Below are positions 11,701-26,050 of a DNA stretch of 64,000 bases, in pieces; position 1 is the first letter of the stretch; each line of letters starts with the position of its first letter. A program made the position numbers and the translations under genes. Below the pieces are notes generated by a model. The model was not told where the DNA came from, did not search any database, and saw only the letters and a list, made by a program, of their open reading frames with translations. The DNA is from Hippopus hippopus (lineage: Eukaryota; Mollusca; Bivalvia; Cardiida; Cardiidae). The stretch is taken from assembly GCA_946811185.2 (NCBI GenBank), contig OX328109.1:47079412-47143411 (forward strand), read 5' to 3'.

Positions 11701-14700
11701 CCCACCCAGGGTTCACTCCCCTTCATTCGATTTGCTTTTCTAGTTGAGGCCAGCTTCCATACTGCACACTGATACATTCAATATGCTAAGATGATCAATG
11801 GACAGTGAGAAACAGAAAATAGTGTCACAAGTGAATAAAAACTAGACTGGCAACTCTGTCAGTAGCAACTGCCTCCTACTGCATAAATCAAAAACAACTA
11901 TATTTTTACTTTGTATCTATTCATACGGTGACAAGTAGCCCAGTTTCGATGACTACCGACTCATACGTGCCATTTACGCACCTGCCAAAAACACAAAAAA
12001 TTGACTTACAGCACTTACAAAAGAAACTGATAGCTGTTGCGTAAGTCGAATATGGCAAATCAATTTTTCCCTTTTCTCGGGCCGTTTAATTGGTTTTCAT
12101 GGCTATTCCACACATACGTAATTGGTACGTGCTGCGGGAAAGCTTAAAATCAACTCGCCAGTCTTTCGGAGGCAACTGATACCTGTTGCAGAATTCAAAG
12201 AAAGGGAACCAAATTATTCACTTTTCCTTTACTAGGGCCATTCTATGAAAGATTAAATCCATTTTGGTGACCGTGTAAGTCATAAGTTGATTTTATGTTT
12301 TCGCACGTACATCAGCATTAAGCGCCACGCGAAATCATAAAAAAGGACTCAGAACACTTTCTATAGCAGACGACACTTGTTGCAAAAGTCAAACAAATGG
12401 AACCAAGCTTTTCCTTTTCTCTTACTTGTGCCACAGAAATAAGGAATCGGTTTCACTTTTTACCCCTCACATACAGCACCATTAACCGCTACAGGAAAAC
12501 TTAAAGTCGACTTGAGACACTTTCGGAAGCAACCGTTCCTGTTGCATGAACTTTTAAGGAAAAAGAAAACTGACTTTTTCCCAGACCTTTTCTCTTAAAA
12601 GCATAAAACATGAATTAATTTTGACAACTACCCGCTTGTACCTGGCAGTTTTACGTGCCGTGCTGAAACAGCCATTCGCGCCATTTGCGCGCATGCAAAG
12701 ATGTAAAAGATGTAACGTGATACCAAAATTTTCCCATCAGAAACTCTTATTCATGTTTCAAGTATGTAGAAATTGGGCAATAAAATACAATTAGATGTAA
12801 GAATAACTAATAATAGAAATGAAAAAAATAATAAAATAAATAAAATGGCAAGGCTGAGGATCGAACATTTGACCATCAGGACCTAAAAATGCAAGTGGGC
12901 AGAGGTCTGACCCACTGCACTATACAAGCAGTTGAATATGACCTGAAAAATTAACCTATATATATACTAGCCCCCTAACCCCTCCCACAAGGTGACGTCA
13001 CACGATTTCCAAGATGGCGCCCAAAATGGCGCCTAAAATGACCCCAATCATAACAGAGAACAAAAAAACCATAAACAAGTGGATTTAAGGTCTTCTTTAA
13101 AGGCTGATATGTAGTCCTAGGCAAAGTGCTATGCATGCACTATCCACACATGCCAGAATTCGCCGACAATGGGCGAAAATTTAAGAAAACAGAGTAGCAG
13201 AAGACCTTGTAGTGGTGTTTTTCAAGCACCTACCCAGGGTTCACTCCCCTTGATTCGATTTGCTTTTCTAGTTGAGGCCAGCTTCCATACTGCACACTGA
13301 TACATTCAATATGCTAAGATGATCAATGGACAGTGACAAACAGAAAATAGTGTCACAAGTGAATAAAAACTAGACTGGCAATTCTGTCAGTAGCAACTGC
13401 CTCCTACTGCATAAATCAAAAACAACTATATTTTTACTTTGTATCTATTCATACGGTGACAAGTAGCCCAGTTTCGATGACTACCGACTCATACGTGCCA
13501 TTTACGCACCTGCCAAAAACACAAAAAATTGACTTACAGCACTTACAAAAGCAACTGATACCTGTTGCGTAAGTCGAATATGGCAAATCAATTTTTCCCT
13601 TTTCTCGGGCCATTTAATTGGTTTTCATGGCTATTCCACACATACGTAATTGGTACGTGCTGCGGGAAAGCTTAAAATCAACTCGCGAGTCTTTCGGAGG
13701 CAACTGATACCTGTTGCAGAAATCAAAGAAAGGGAACCAAATTATTCACTTTTCCTTTACTAGGGCCATTCTATGAAAGATTAAATCCATTTTGGTGACC
13801 GTGTAAGTCATAAGTTGATTTTATGTTTTCGCACGTACATCACCATTAAGCGCCGCACGAAATCATAAAAAAGGACTCGGAACACTTTCTGTAGCAGACG
13901 ACACTTGTTACAAAAGTCAAACAAATGGAACCAAGCTTTTCCTTTTCTCTTACTTGTGCCACAGAAATAAGGAATCGGTTTCGGTTTTTACCCCTCACAT
14001 ACAGCACCATTAACCGCTACAGGAAAACTTAAAGTCGACTTGAGACACTTTCGGAAGCAACCGTTCCTGTTGCATGAACTTTTAAGGAAAAAGAAAACTG
14101 ACTTTTTCCCAGACCTTTTCTCTTAAAAACATGAAACATGAATTAATTTTGACAACTACCCACTTGTACCTGGCAGTTTTACGTGCCGTGCAGAAACAGC
14201 CATGCGCGCCATTTGCACGCATGCAAAGACGTAAAAGATGTAACGTGATACCAAAATTTTCCCATCAGAAATTCTTATTCATGTTTGAAGTATGTAGAAA
14301 TTGGGCAATAAAATACAATTAGATGTAAGAATAACTAATAATAGAAATGAAAAAAATAATAAAATAAATAAAATGGCAAGGCTGAGGATCGAACATTTGA
14401 CCATCAGGACCTAAAAATGCAAGTGGGCAGCAGTCTGACCCACTGCACTATACAAGCAGTTGAATATGACCTGAAAAATTAACCTATATATATACTAGCC
14501 CCCTAACCCCTTCCACAAGGTGACGTCACAGGATTTCCAAGATGGCGCCCAAAATGGCGCCTAAAATGACCCCAATCATAACAGAGAACAAAAAAAACGA
14601 CAAACAAGTGGATTTAAGGTCTTCTTTAAAGGCTGATATGTAGTCCTAGGCAAAGTGCTATGCATGCACCATCCACACATGCCAGAATTCGCCGACAATG

Positions 14701-17700
14701 GGCGAAAATTTAAGAAAACAGAGTAGCAGAAGACCTTGTAGTGGTGTTTTTCAAGCACCTACCTAGGGTTCACTCCCCTTCATTCGATTTGCTTTTCTAG
14801 TTGAGGCCAGCTTCCATACTGCACACTGATACATTCAATATGCTAAGATGATCAATGGACAGTGAGAAACAGAAAATAGTGTCACAAGTGAATAAAAACT
14901 AGACTGGCAACTCTGTCAGTAGCAACTGCCTCCTACTGCATAAATCAAAAACAACTATATTTTTACTTTGTATCTATTCATACGGTGACAAGTAGCGCAG
15001 TTTCGATGACTACCGACTCATACGTGCCATTTACGCACCTGCCAAAAACACAAAAAATTGACTTACAGCACTTCCAAAAGAAACTGATAGCTGTTGCGTA
15101 AGTCGAATATGGCAAATCAATTTTTCCCTTTTCTCGGGCCGTTTAATTGGTTTTCATGGCTATTCCACACATACGTAATTGGTACGTGCTGCGGGAAAGC
15201 TTAAAATCAACTCGCAAGTCTTTCGGAGGCAACTGATACCTGTTGCAGAAATCAAAGAAAGGGAACCAAATTATTCACTTTTCCTTTACTAGGGCCATTC
15301 TATGAAAGATTAAATTCATTTTGGTGACCGTGTAAGTCATAAGTTGATTTTATGTTTTAACACGTACATCACCATTAAGCGCCGCGCGAAATCATAAAAA
15401 AGGACTCGGAACACTTTCTGTAGCAGACGACACTTGTTGCAAAAGTCAAACAAATGGAACCAAGCTTTTCCTTTTCTCTTACTTGTGCCACAGAAATAAG
15501 GAATCGGTTTCGCTTTTTACCCCTCACATACAGCACCATTAACCGCTACAGGAAAACTTAAAGTCGACTTGAGACACTTTCAGAAGCAACCGTTCCTGTT
15601 GCATGAACTTTTAAGGAAAAAGAAAACTGACTTTTTCCCAGACCTTTTCTCTTAAAAACATAAAACATGAATTGATTTTCACAACTACCCGCTTCTACCT
15701 GGCAGTTTTACGTGCCGTGCCGAAACAGCGTTGCGCGCTATTTGCGCGCATGCAAAGACGTAAAAGATGTAACGTGATACCCAAATTTTCCCATTAGAAA
15801 CTCTTATTCATGTTTCAAATATGTAGAAATTGGGCAATAAAATACATTTACATGTAAGAATAACTAATAATAGAAATGAAAAAAATAATAAAATAAATAA
15901 AATGGCACGGCTGAGGATCGAACATTTGACCATCAGGACCTAAAAATGCAAGTGGGCAGCAGTCTGACCCACTGCACTATACAAGCAGTTGAATATGACC
16001 TGAAAAATTAACCTATATATATACTAGCCCCCTAACCCCTTCCACAAGGTGACGTCACAGGATTTCCAAGATGGCGCCCAAAATGGCGCCTAAAATGACC
16101 CCAATCATAACAGAGAACAAAAAAACGACAAACAAGTGGATTTAAGGTCTTCTTTCAAGGCTGATATGTAGTCCTAGGCAAAGTGCTATGCATGCACCAT
16201 CCACACATGCCAGAATTCGCCGACAATGGGCGAAAATTTAAGAAAACAGAGTAGCAGAAGACCTTGTAGTGGTGTTTTTCAAGCACCTACCCACGGTTCA
16301 CTCCCCTTCATTCGATTTGCTTTTCTAGTTGAGGCCAGCTTCCATACTGCACACTGATACATTCAATATGCTAAGATGATCAATGGACAGTGAGAAACAG
16401 AAAATAGTGTCACAAGTGAATAAAAACTACACTGGCAACTCTGTCAGTAGCAACTGCCTCCTACTGCATAAATCAAAAACAACTATAGTTTTACTTTGTA
16501 TCTATTCATACGGTGACAAGTAGCCCAGTTTCGATGACTACCGACTCATACGTGCCATTTACGCACCTGCGAAAAACACAAAAAATTGACTTACAGCACT
16601 TACAAAAGAAACAGATAGCTGTTGCGTAAGTCAAATATGGCAAATCAATTTTTCCCTTTTCTCGGGCCGTTTAATTGGTTTTCATGGCTATTCCACACAT
16701 ACGTAATTGGTACGTGCTGCGGGAAAGCTTAAAATCAACTCGCGAGTCTTTCGCAGGCAACCGATACCTGTTGCAGAAATCAAAGAAAGCGAACCAAATT
16801 ATTCACTTTTCCTTTACTAGGGCCATTCTATGAAAGATTAAATCCATTTTGGTGACCGTGTAAGTCATAAGTTGATTTTATGTTTTCGCACGTACATCAC
16901 CATTAAGCGCCGCGCGAAATCATAAAAAAGGACTCGGAACACTTTCTGTAGCAGACGACACTTGTTGCAAAAGTCAAACAAATGGAACCAAGCTTTTCCT
17001 TTTCTATTACTTGTGCCACAGAAATAAGGAATCGGTTTCGCTTTTTACCCCTCACATACAGCACCATTAACCGCTACAGGAAAACTTAAAGTCGACTTGA
17101 GACACTTTCGGAAGCAACCGTTCCTGTTGCATGAACTTTTAAGGAAAAAGAAAACTGACTTTTTCCCAGACCTTTTCTCTTAAAAACATAAAACATGAAT
17201 TAATTTTCACAACTACCCGCTTTTACCTGGCAGTTTTACGTGCCGTGCCGAAACAGCCATGCGCCCCATTTGCGCGCATGCAAAGACGTGAAAGATGTAA
17301 CGTGATACCAAAATTTTCCCATCAGAAACTCTTATTCATGTTTGAAGTATGTAGAAATTGGGCAATAAAATACAATTAGATGTAAGAATAACTAATGCTA
17401 CAAATGAAAAATATAATAAAATAAATAAAATGGCAAGGCTGAGGATCGAACATTTGACCATCAGGACCTAAAAATGCAAGTGGGCAGCAGTCTGACCCAT
17501 TGCACTATACAAGCAGTTGAATATGACCTGAAAAATTAACCTATATATATACTAGCCCCCTAACCCCTTCCACAAGGTGACGTCACAGGATTTCCAAGAT
17601 GGCGCCCAAAATAGCGCCTAAAATGACCCCAATCATAACAGAGAACAAAAAAACGACAAACAAGTGGATTTAAGGTCTTCTTTAAAGGCTGATATGTAGT

Positions 17701-19949
17701 CCTAGGCAAAGTGCTATGCAAACACCATCCACACATGCCAGAATTCGCCGACAATGGGGGAAAATTTAAGAAAACAGAGTAGCAGAAGACCTTGTAGTGG
17801 TGTTTTTCAAGCACCTACCCAGGGTTCACTCCCCTTCATTCGATTTGCTTTTCTAGTTGAGGCCAGCTTCCATACTGCACACTGATACATTCAATATGCT
17901 AAGATGATCAATGGACAGTGAGAAACAGAAAATAGTGTCACAAGTGAATAAAAACTAGACTGGCAACTCTGTCAGTAGCAACTGCCTCCTACTGCATAAA
18001 TCAAAAACAACTATAGTTTTACTTTGTATCTATTCATACGGTGACAAGTAGCCCGGTTTCGATGACTACCGACTCATACGTGCCATTTACGCACCTGCCA
18101 AAAACACAAAAAATTGACTTACAGCACTTACAAAAGCAATTGATAGCTGTTGCGTAAGTCGAATATGGCAAATCAATTTTTCCCTTTTCTCGGGCCGTTT
18201 AATTGGTTTTCATGGCTATTCCACACATACGTAATTGGTACGTGCTGCGGGAAAGCTTAAAATCAACTCGCGAGTCTTTCGCAGGCAACTGATACCTGTT
18301 GCAGAAATCAAAGAAAGGGAAACAAATTATTCATTTTTCCTTTACTAGGGCCATTCTATGAAAGATTAAATCCATTTTGGTGACCGTGTAAGTCATAAGT
18401 TGATTTTATGTTTTCGCACGTACATCACCATTAAGCGCCGCGCGAAATCATAAAAGAGGACTCGGAACACTTTCTGTAGCAGATGACACTTGTTGCAAAA
18501 GTCAAACAAATGGAACCAAGCTTTTCCTTTTCTCTTACTTGTGCCACAGAAATAAGGAATCGGTTTCGCTTTTTACCCCTCACATACAGCACCATTAACC
18601 GCTACAGGAAAACTTAAAGTCGACTTGAGAAACTTTCGGAAGCAACCCTTCCTGTTGCATGAACTTTTAAGGAAAAAGAAAACTGACTTTTTCCCAGACC
18701 TTTTCTCTTAAAAACATAAAACATGAATTCATTTTGACAACTACCCGCTTGTACCTGGCAGTTTTACGTGCTGTGCCGAAACAGCCATGTGCGCCATTTG
18801 CGCGCATGCAAAGACGTAAAAGATGTAACATGATACCAAAATTTTCCCATCAGAAACTCTTATTCATTTTTGAAGTATGTAGAAATTGGGCAATAAAATA
18901 CAATTACATGTAAGAATAACTAAAGCTACAAATGAAAAAAATAATAAAATAAATAAAATGGCAAGGCTGAGGATCGAACATTTGACCATCAGGACCTAAA
19001 AATGCAAGTGGGCAGCAGTCTGACCCGCTGCACTATACAAGCAGTTGAATATGACCTGAAAAATTAACCTATATATATACTAGCCCCCTAACCCCTTCCA
19101 CAAGGTGACGTCACACGATTTCCAAGATGGCGCCCAAAATGGCGCCTAAAATGACCCCAATCATAACAGAGAACAAAAAAACGACAAACAAGTGGATTTA
19201 AGGTCTTCTTTAAAGGCTGATATGTAGTCCTAGGCAAAGTGCGGTGCATGCACCATCCACACATGCCAGAATTCGCCGACAATGGGGGAAAATTTAAGAA
19301 AACAGAGTAGCTGAAGACCTTGTAGTGGTGTTTTTCAAGCACCTACCAAGGGTTCACTCCCCTTCATTCGATTTGCTTTTCTAGTTGAGGCCAGCTTCCA
19401 TACTGCACACTGATACATTCAATATGCTAAGATGATCAATGGACAGTGAGAAACAGAAAATAGTGTCACAAGTGAATAAAAACTAGACTGGCAACTCTAT
19501 CAGTAGCAACTGCCTCCTACTGCATAAATCAAAAACAACTATAGTTTTACTTTGTATCTCTTCATACGGTGACAAGTAGCCCAGTTTCGATGACTACCGA
19601 CTCATACGTGCCATTTACGCACCTGCGAAAAACACAAAAAATTGACTTACAGCACTTACAAAAGCAACTGATAGCTGTTGCGTAAGTCGAATATGGCAAA
19701 TCAATTTTTCCCTTTTCTCGGGCCGTTTAATTGGTTTTCATGGCTATTCCACACATACGTAATTGGTACGTGCTGCGGGAAAGCTTAAAATCAACTCGCG
19801 AGTCTTTCGCAGGCAACTGATACCTGTTGCAGAAATCAAAGAAAGGGAACCAAATTATTCACTTTTCCTTTACTAGGGCCATTCTATGAAAGATTAAATC
19901 CATTTTGGTGACCGTGTAAGTCATAAGTTGATTTTATGTTTTCGCACGT

Positions 19950-22150
19950 ACATCACCATTAAGCGCCGCGCGAAATCATAAAAAAGGACTCGGAACACTT
20001 TCTGTAGCAGACGACACTTGTTGCAAAAGTCAAACAAATGGAACCAAGCTTTTCCTTTTCTCTTACTTGTGCCACAGAAATAAGGAATCGGTTTCGCTTT
20101 TTACCCCTCACATACAGCACCATTAACCGCTACAGGAAAACTTAAAGTCGACTTGAGACACTTTCGGAAGCAACCGTTCCTGTTGCATGAACTTTTAAGG
20201 AAAAAGAAAACTGACTTTTTCCCAGACCTTTTCTCTTAAAAACATAAAACATGAATTAATTTTCACAACTACCCGCTTCTACCTGGCAGTTTTACGTGCC
20301 CTGCCGAAACAGCCATGCGCGGCATTTGCGCGCATGCAAAGACGTGAAAGATGTAACGTGATACCAAAATTTTCCCATCAGAAACTCTTATTCATGTCTC
20401 AAGTATGTAGAAATTGGGCAATAAAATACAATTAGAAGTAAGAATAACTAATAATAGAAATGAAAAAAATAATAAAATAAATAAAATGGCAAGGCTGAGG
20501 ATCGAACATTTCACCATCAGGACCTAAAAATGCAAGTGGGCAGCAGTCTGATCCACTGCACTATACAAGCAGTTGAATATGACCTGAAAAATTAACCTAT
20601 ATATATACTAGCCCCCTAACCCCTTCCACAAGGTGACGTCACAGGATTTCCAAGATGGCGCCCAAAATGGCGCCTAAAATGACCCCAATCATAACAGAGA
20701 ACAAAAAAACGACAAACAAGTGGATTTAAGGTCTTCTTTAAAGGCTGATATGTAGTCCTAGGCAAAGTGCGGTGCATGCACCATCCACACATGCCAGAAT
20801 TCGCCGACAATGGGGGAAAATTTAAGAAAACAGAGTAGCAGAAGACCTTGTAGTGGTGTTTTTCAAGCACCTACCCAGGGTTCACTCCCCTTGATTCGAT
20901 TTGCTTTTCTAGTTGAGGCCAGCTTCCATACTGCACACTGATACATTCAATATGCTAAGATGATCAATGGACAGTGAGAAATAGAAAATAGTGTCACAAG
21001 TGAATAAAAACTAGACTGGCAACTCTGTCAGTAGCAACTGCCTCCTACTGCATAAATCAAAAACAACTATAGTTTTACTTTGTATCTATTCATACGGTGA
21101 CAAGTAGCCCAGTTTCGATGACTACCGACTCATACGTGCCATTTACGCACCTGCCAAAAAAACAAAAAATTGACTTACAGCACTTACAAAAGCAACTGAT
21201 AGCTGTTGCGTAAGTCGAATATGGCAAATCAATTTTTCCCTTTTCTCGGGCCGTTTAATTGGTTTTCATGGCTATTCCACACATACGTAATTGGTACGTG
21301 CTGCGGGAAAGCTTAAAATCAACTCGCGAGTCTTTCGCAGGCAACTGATACCTGTTGCAGAAATCAAAGAAAGGGAACCAAATTATTCACTTTTCCTTTA
21401 CTAGGGCCATTCTATGAAAGATTAAATCCATTTTGGTGACCGTGTAAGTCATAAGTTGATTTTATGTTTTCGCACGTACATCACCATTAAGCGCCGCGCG
21501 AAATCATAAAAAAGGACTCGGAACACTTTCTGTAGCAGATGACACTTGTTGCAAAAGTCAAACAAATGGAACCAAGCTTTTCCTTTTCTCTTCTTTGTGC
21601 CACAGAAATAAGGAATCGGTTTCGCTTTTTACCCCTCACATACAGCACCATTAACCACTACAGGAAAACTTAAAGTCGACTTGAGACACTTTCGGAAGCA
21701 ACCGTTCCTGTTGCATGAACTTTTAAGGAAAAAGAAAACTGACTTTTTCCCAGACCTTTTCTCTTAAAAACATAAAACATGAATTCATTTTGACAACTAC
21801 CCGCTTGTACCTGGCAGTTTTACGTGCCGTGCCAAAACAGCCATGCGCGCCATTTCCGCGCATGCAAAGACGTAAAAGATGTAACATGATACCAAAATTT
21901 TCCCATCAGAAACTCTTATTCATGTTTGAAGTATGTAGAAATTGGGCAATAAAATACAATTAGATGTAAGAATAACTAATAATAGAAATGAAAAAAATAA
22001 TAAAATAAATAAAATGGCAAGGCTGAGGATCGAACATTTGACCATCAGGACCTAAAAATGCAAGTGGGCAGCAGTCTGACCCACTGCACTATACAAGCAG
22101 TTGAATATGACCTGAAAAATTAACCTATATATATACTAGCCCCCTAACCC
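19950..22150. repeat. Multi-unit duplication C (partner 26,060-28,245, offset 4 units)
   Basis: Shared markers are ccctgccgaaacag, gcggcatttgcg, gtgcggtgcatg and gaaatagaaaatag, at an offset of 6,109 bp. The right copy carries the ~15-bp deletion near 28,021. The left copy ends where duplication D begins, which shows a mosaic. Confidence 0.75.
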
Positions 22151-25100
22151 CTTCCACAAGGTGACGTCACAGGATTTCCAAGATGGCGCCCAAAATGGCT
22201 CCTAAAATGAACCCAATCATAACAGAGAACAAAAAAACGACAAACAAGTGGATTTAAGGTCTTCTTTAAAGGCTGATATGTAGTCCTAGGCAAAGTGCTA
22301 TGCATGCACTATCCACACATGCCAGAATTCGCCGACAATGGGCGAAAATTTAAGAAAACAGAGTAGCAGAAGACCTTGTAGTGGTGTTTTTCAGGCACCT
22401 ACCCAGGTTCACTCCCCTTGATTCGATTTGCTTTTCTAGTTGAGGCCAGCTTCCATACTGCACACTGATACATTCAATATGCTAAGATGATCAATGGACA
22501 GTGAGAAACAGAAAATAGTGTCACAAGTGAATGAAAACTAGACTGGCAACACTGTCAGTAGCAACTGCCTCCTACTGCATAAATCAAAAATAACTATATC
22601 TTTACTTTGTATCTATTCATACGGTGACAAGTAGCCCAGTTTCGATGACTACCGACTCATACGTGCCATTTACGCATCTGCCAAAAACACTAAAAAGTGA
22701 CTTACAGCACTTACAAAGGCAACTGATAGCTGTTGCGTAAGTCGAATATGGCAAATCAATTTTTCCCTTTTCTCGGGCCGTTTAATTGGTTTTTATGGCT
22801 ATTCCACACATACGTAATTGGTACGTGCTGCGGGAAAGCTTAAAATCAACTCGCGAGTCTTTCGCAGGCAACTGATACCTGTTGCAGAAATCAAAGAAAG
22901 GGAACCAAATTATTCACTTTTCCTTTACTAGGGCCATTCTATGAAAGATTAAATCCATTTTGGTGACCGTGTAAGTCATAAGTTGATTTTATGTTTTCGC
23001 ACGTACATCAGCATTAAGCGCCGCGCGAAATCATAAAAAAGGACTTGGAACACTTTCTGTAGCAGACGACACTTCTTGCTAAAGTCAAACAAATTGAACC
23101 AAACTTTTCCTTTTCTCTTCTTTGTGCCACAGAAATAAGGAATTGGTTTTGCTTTTTACCCCTCACATACAGCACCATTAACCGCTACAGGAAAACTTAA
23201 AGTCGACTTGAGACACTTTCGGAAGCAACTGTTCCTGTTGCATGAACTTTTAAGGAAAAAGAAAACTGACTTTTTCCTAGACCTTTTCTCTTAAAAACAT
23301 AAAACATGAATTAATTTTGACAACTACCCGCTTGTACCTGGCAGTTTTACATGCCATGCCGAAACAGCCATGCGTGCCATTTGCGCGCATGCAAAGACAT
23401 AAAAGATGTAACGTGATACCAAAATTTTATCATTAGAAACTCTTATTCATGTTTGAAGTATGTAGAAATTGAGCAATAAAATACAATTCGATGTAAGAAT
23501 AACTAATAATAGAAATGAAAAAAATAATAAAATAAATAAAATGGCAAGGCTGAGGATCGAATATTTGACCATCAGGACCTAAAAATGCTAGTGGGCAGCA
23601 GTCTGACCCACTGCACTATACAAGCAGTTGAATATTACCTGAAAAATTAACCTATATATATACTAGCCCCCTAACCCCTTCCACAAGGTGACATCACAGG
23701 ATTTCCAAGATGGCGCCCAAAATGGCGCCTAAAATGAACCCAATCATAACAGAGAACAAAAAAACGACAAACAAGTGGATTTAAGGTCTTCTTTAAAGGC
23801 TGATATGTAGTCCTTGGCAAAGTGCTATGCATGCACCATCCACACATGCCAGAATTCGCCGACAATGGGCGAAAATTTAAGAAAACAGAGTAGCAGAAGA
23901 CCTTGTAGTGGTGTTTTTCAAGCACCTACCCAGGGTTCACTCCTCTTGATTCGATTTGCTTTTCTAGTTGAGGCCAGCTTCCATACTGCACACTGATACA
24001 TTCAATATGCTAATATGATCAATGGACAGTGAGAAACAGAAAATAGTGTCACAAGTGAATAAAAACTAGACTGGCAACTCTGTCAGTAGCAACTGCCTCC
24101 TACTGCATAAATCAAAAAGAACTATATTTCTACTTTGTATCTATTCATACGGTGACAAGTAGCGAAGTTTCGATGACTACCGACTCATACGTGCCATTTA
24201 CGCACCTGCGAAAAACACAAAAAATTGACTTACAGCACTTACAAAAGCAATTGATAGCTGTTGCGTAAGCCGAATATGGCAAATCAATTTTTCCCTTTTC
24301 TCGGGCCGTTTAATTGGTTTTTATGGCTATTCCACACATACGTAATTGGTACGTGCTGCGGGAAAGCTTAAAATCAACTCGCGAGTCTTTCGCAGGCAAC
24401 TGATACCTGTTGCAGAAATCAAAGAAAGGGAACCAAATTATTCACTTTTCCTTTACTAGGGCCATTCTATGAAAGATTAAATCCATTTTGGTGACCGTGT
24501 AAGTCATAAGTTGATTTTATGTTTTCGCACGTATATCACCATTAAGCGCCGCGCGAAATCATAAAAAAGGACTTGGAACACTTTCTGTAGCAGACGACAC
24601 TTGTTGCAAAAGTCAAACAAATGGAATCAAGCTTTTCCTTTTCTCTTACTTGTGCCACAGAAATAAGGAATCGGTTTCGCTTTTTACCCCTCACATACAG
24701 CACCATTAACCGCTACAGGAAAACTTAAAGTCGACTTGAGACACTTTCGGAAGCAACCGTTCCTGTTGCATGAACTTTTAAGGAAAAAGAAAACTGACTT
24801 TTTCCCAGACCTTTTCTCTTAAAAACATAAAACATGAATTAATTTTGACAACTACCCGCTTGTACCTGGCAGTTTTACGTGCCATGCCGAAACAGCCATG
24901 CGCGCCATTTGCGCATGCAAAGATGTAAAAGATGTAACGTGATACCAAAATTTTCCCATCAGAAACTATTCTTCATGTTTGAAGTATGTAGAAATTGGGC
25001 AATAAAATACAATTAGATGTAAGAATAACTAATAATAGAAATGAAAAAAATAATAAAATAAATAAAATGGCAAGGCTGAGGATCGAACATTTGACCATCA

Positions 25101-26050
25101 GGACCTAAAAATGCAAGTGGGCAGCAGTCTGACCCACTGCACTATACAAGCAGTTGAATATGACCTGAAAAATTAACCTATATATATACTAGCCCCCTAA
25201 CCCCTTCCACAAGGTGACGTCACAGGATTTCCAAGATGGCGCCCAAAATGGCGCCTAAAATGACCCCAATCATAACAGATAACAAAAAAACGACAAACAA
25301 GTGGATTTAAGGTCTTCTTTAAAGACTGATATGTAGTCCTAGGCAAAGTGCTATGCATGCACCATCCACACATGCCAGAAATCGCCGACAATGGGCGAAA
25401 ATTTAAGAAAACAGAGTAGCAGAAGACCTTGTAGTGGTGTTTTTCAAGCACCTACCCAGGGTTCACTCCCCTTGATTGGATTTGCTTTTCTAGTTGAGGC
25501 CAGCTTCCATACTGCACACTGATACATTCAATATTTTAAGATGATCAATGGACAGTGAGAAACAGAAAATAGTGTCACAAGTGAATAAAAACTAGACTGG
25601 CAACTCTGTCAGTAGTAATTGCCTCCTACTGCATAAATCAAAAATAACTATATTTTTACTTTGTATCTATTCATACGGTGACAAGTAGCCCAGTTTCGAT
25701 GACTACCGACTCATACGTGCCATTTACGCACCTGCCAAAAACACAAAAAATTGACTTACAGCACTTACAAAAGCAACTGATAGCTGTTGCGTAAGTCGAA
25801 TATGGCAAATCAATTTTTCCCTTTTCTCGGGCCGTTTAATTGGTTTTCATGGCTATTCCACACATACGTAATTGGTACGTGCTGCGGGAAAGCTTAAAAT
25901 CATCTTGCGAGTCTTTCGGAGGCAACCTATACCTGTTGCAGAAATCAAAGAAAGGGAACCAAATTATTCACTTTTCCTTTACTAGGGCCATTCTATGAAA
26001 GATTAAATTCATTTTGGTGACCGTGTAAGTCATAAGTTGATTTTATGTTT
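22150..26050. repeat. Multi-unit duplication D (partner 35,880-39,790, offset 9 units)
   Basis: Shared rare variants are atggctcctaaaatg, gcat(c)tgccaaaaacactaa, aaattttatcattag, gaatatttgacc, gtgacatcacagg, tcatcttgcgag and tgtttttgcacg, with an offset of 13,733-13,736 bp (nine units). The copies also share two 60-codon open frames identical in sequence. Confidence 0.8.
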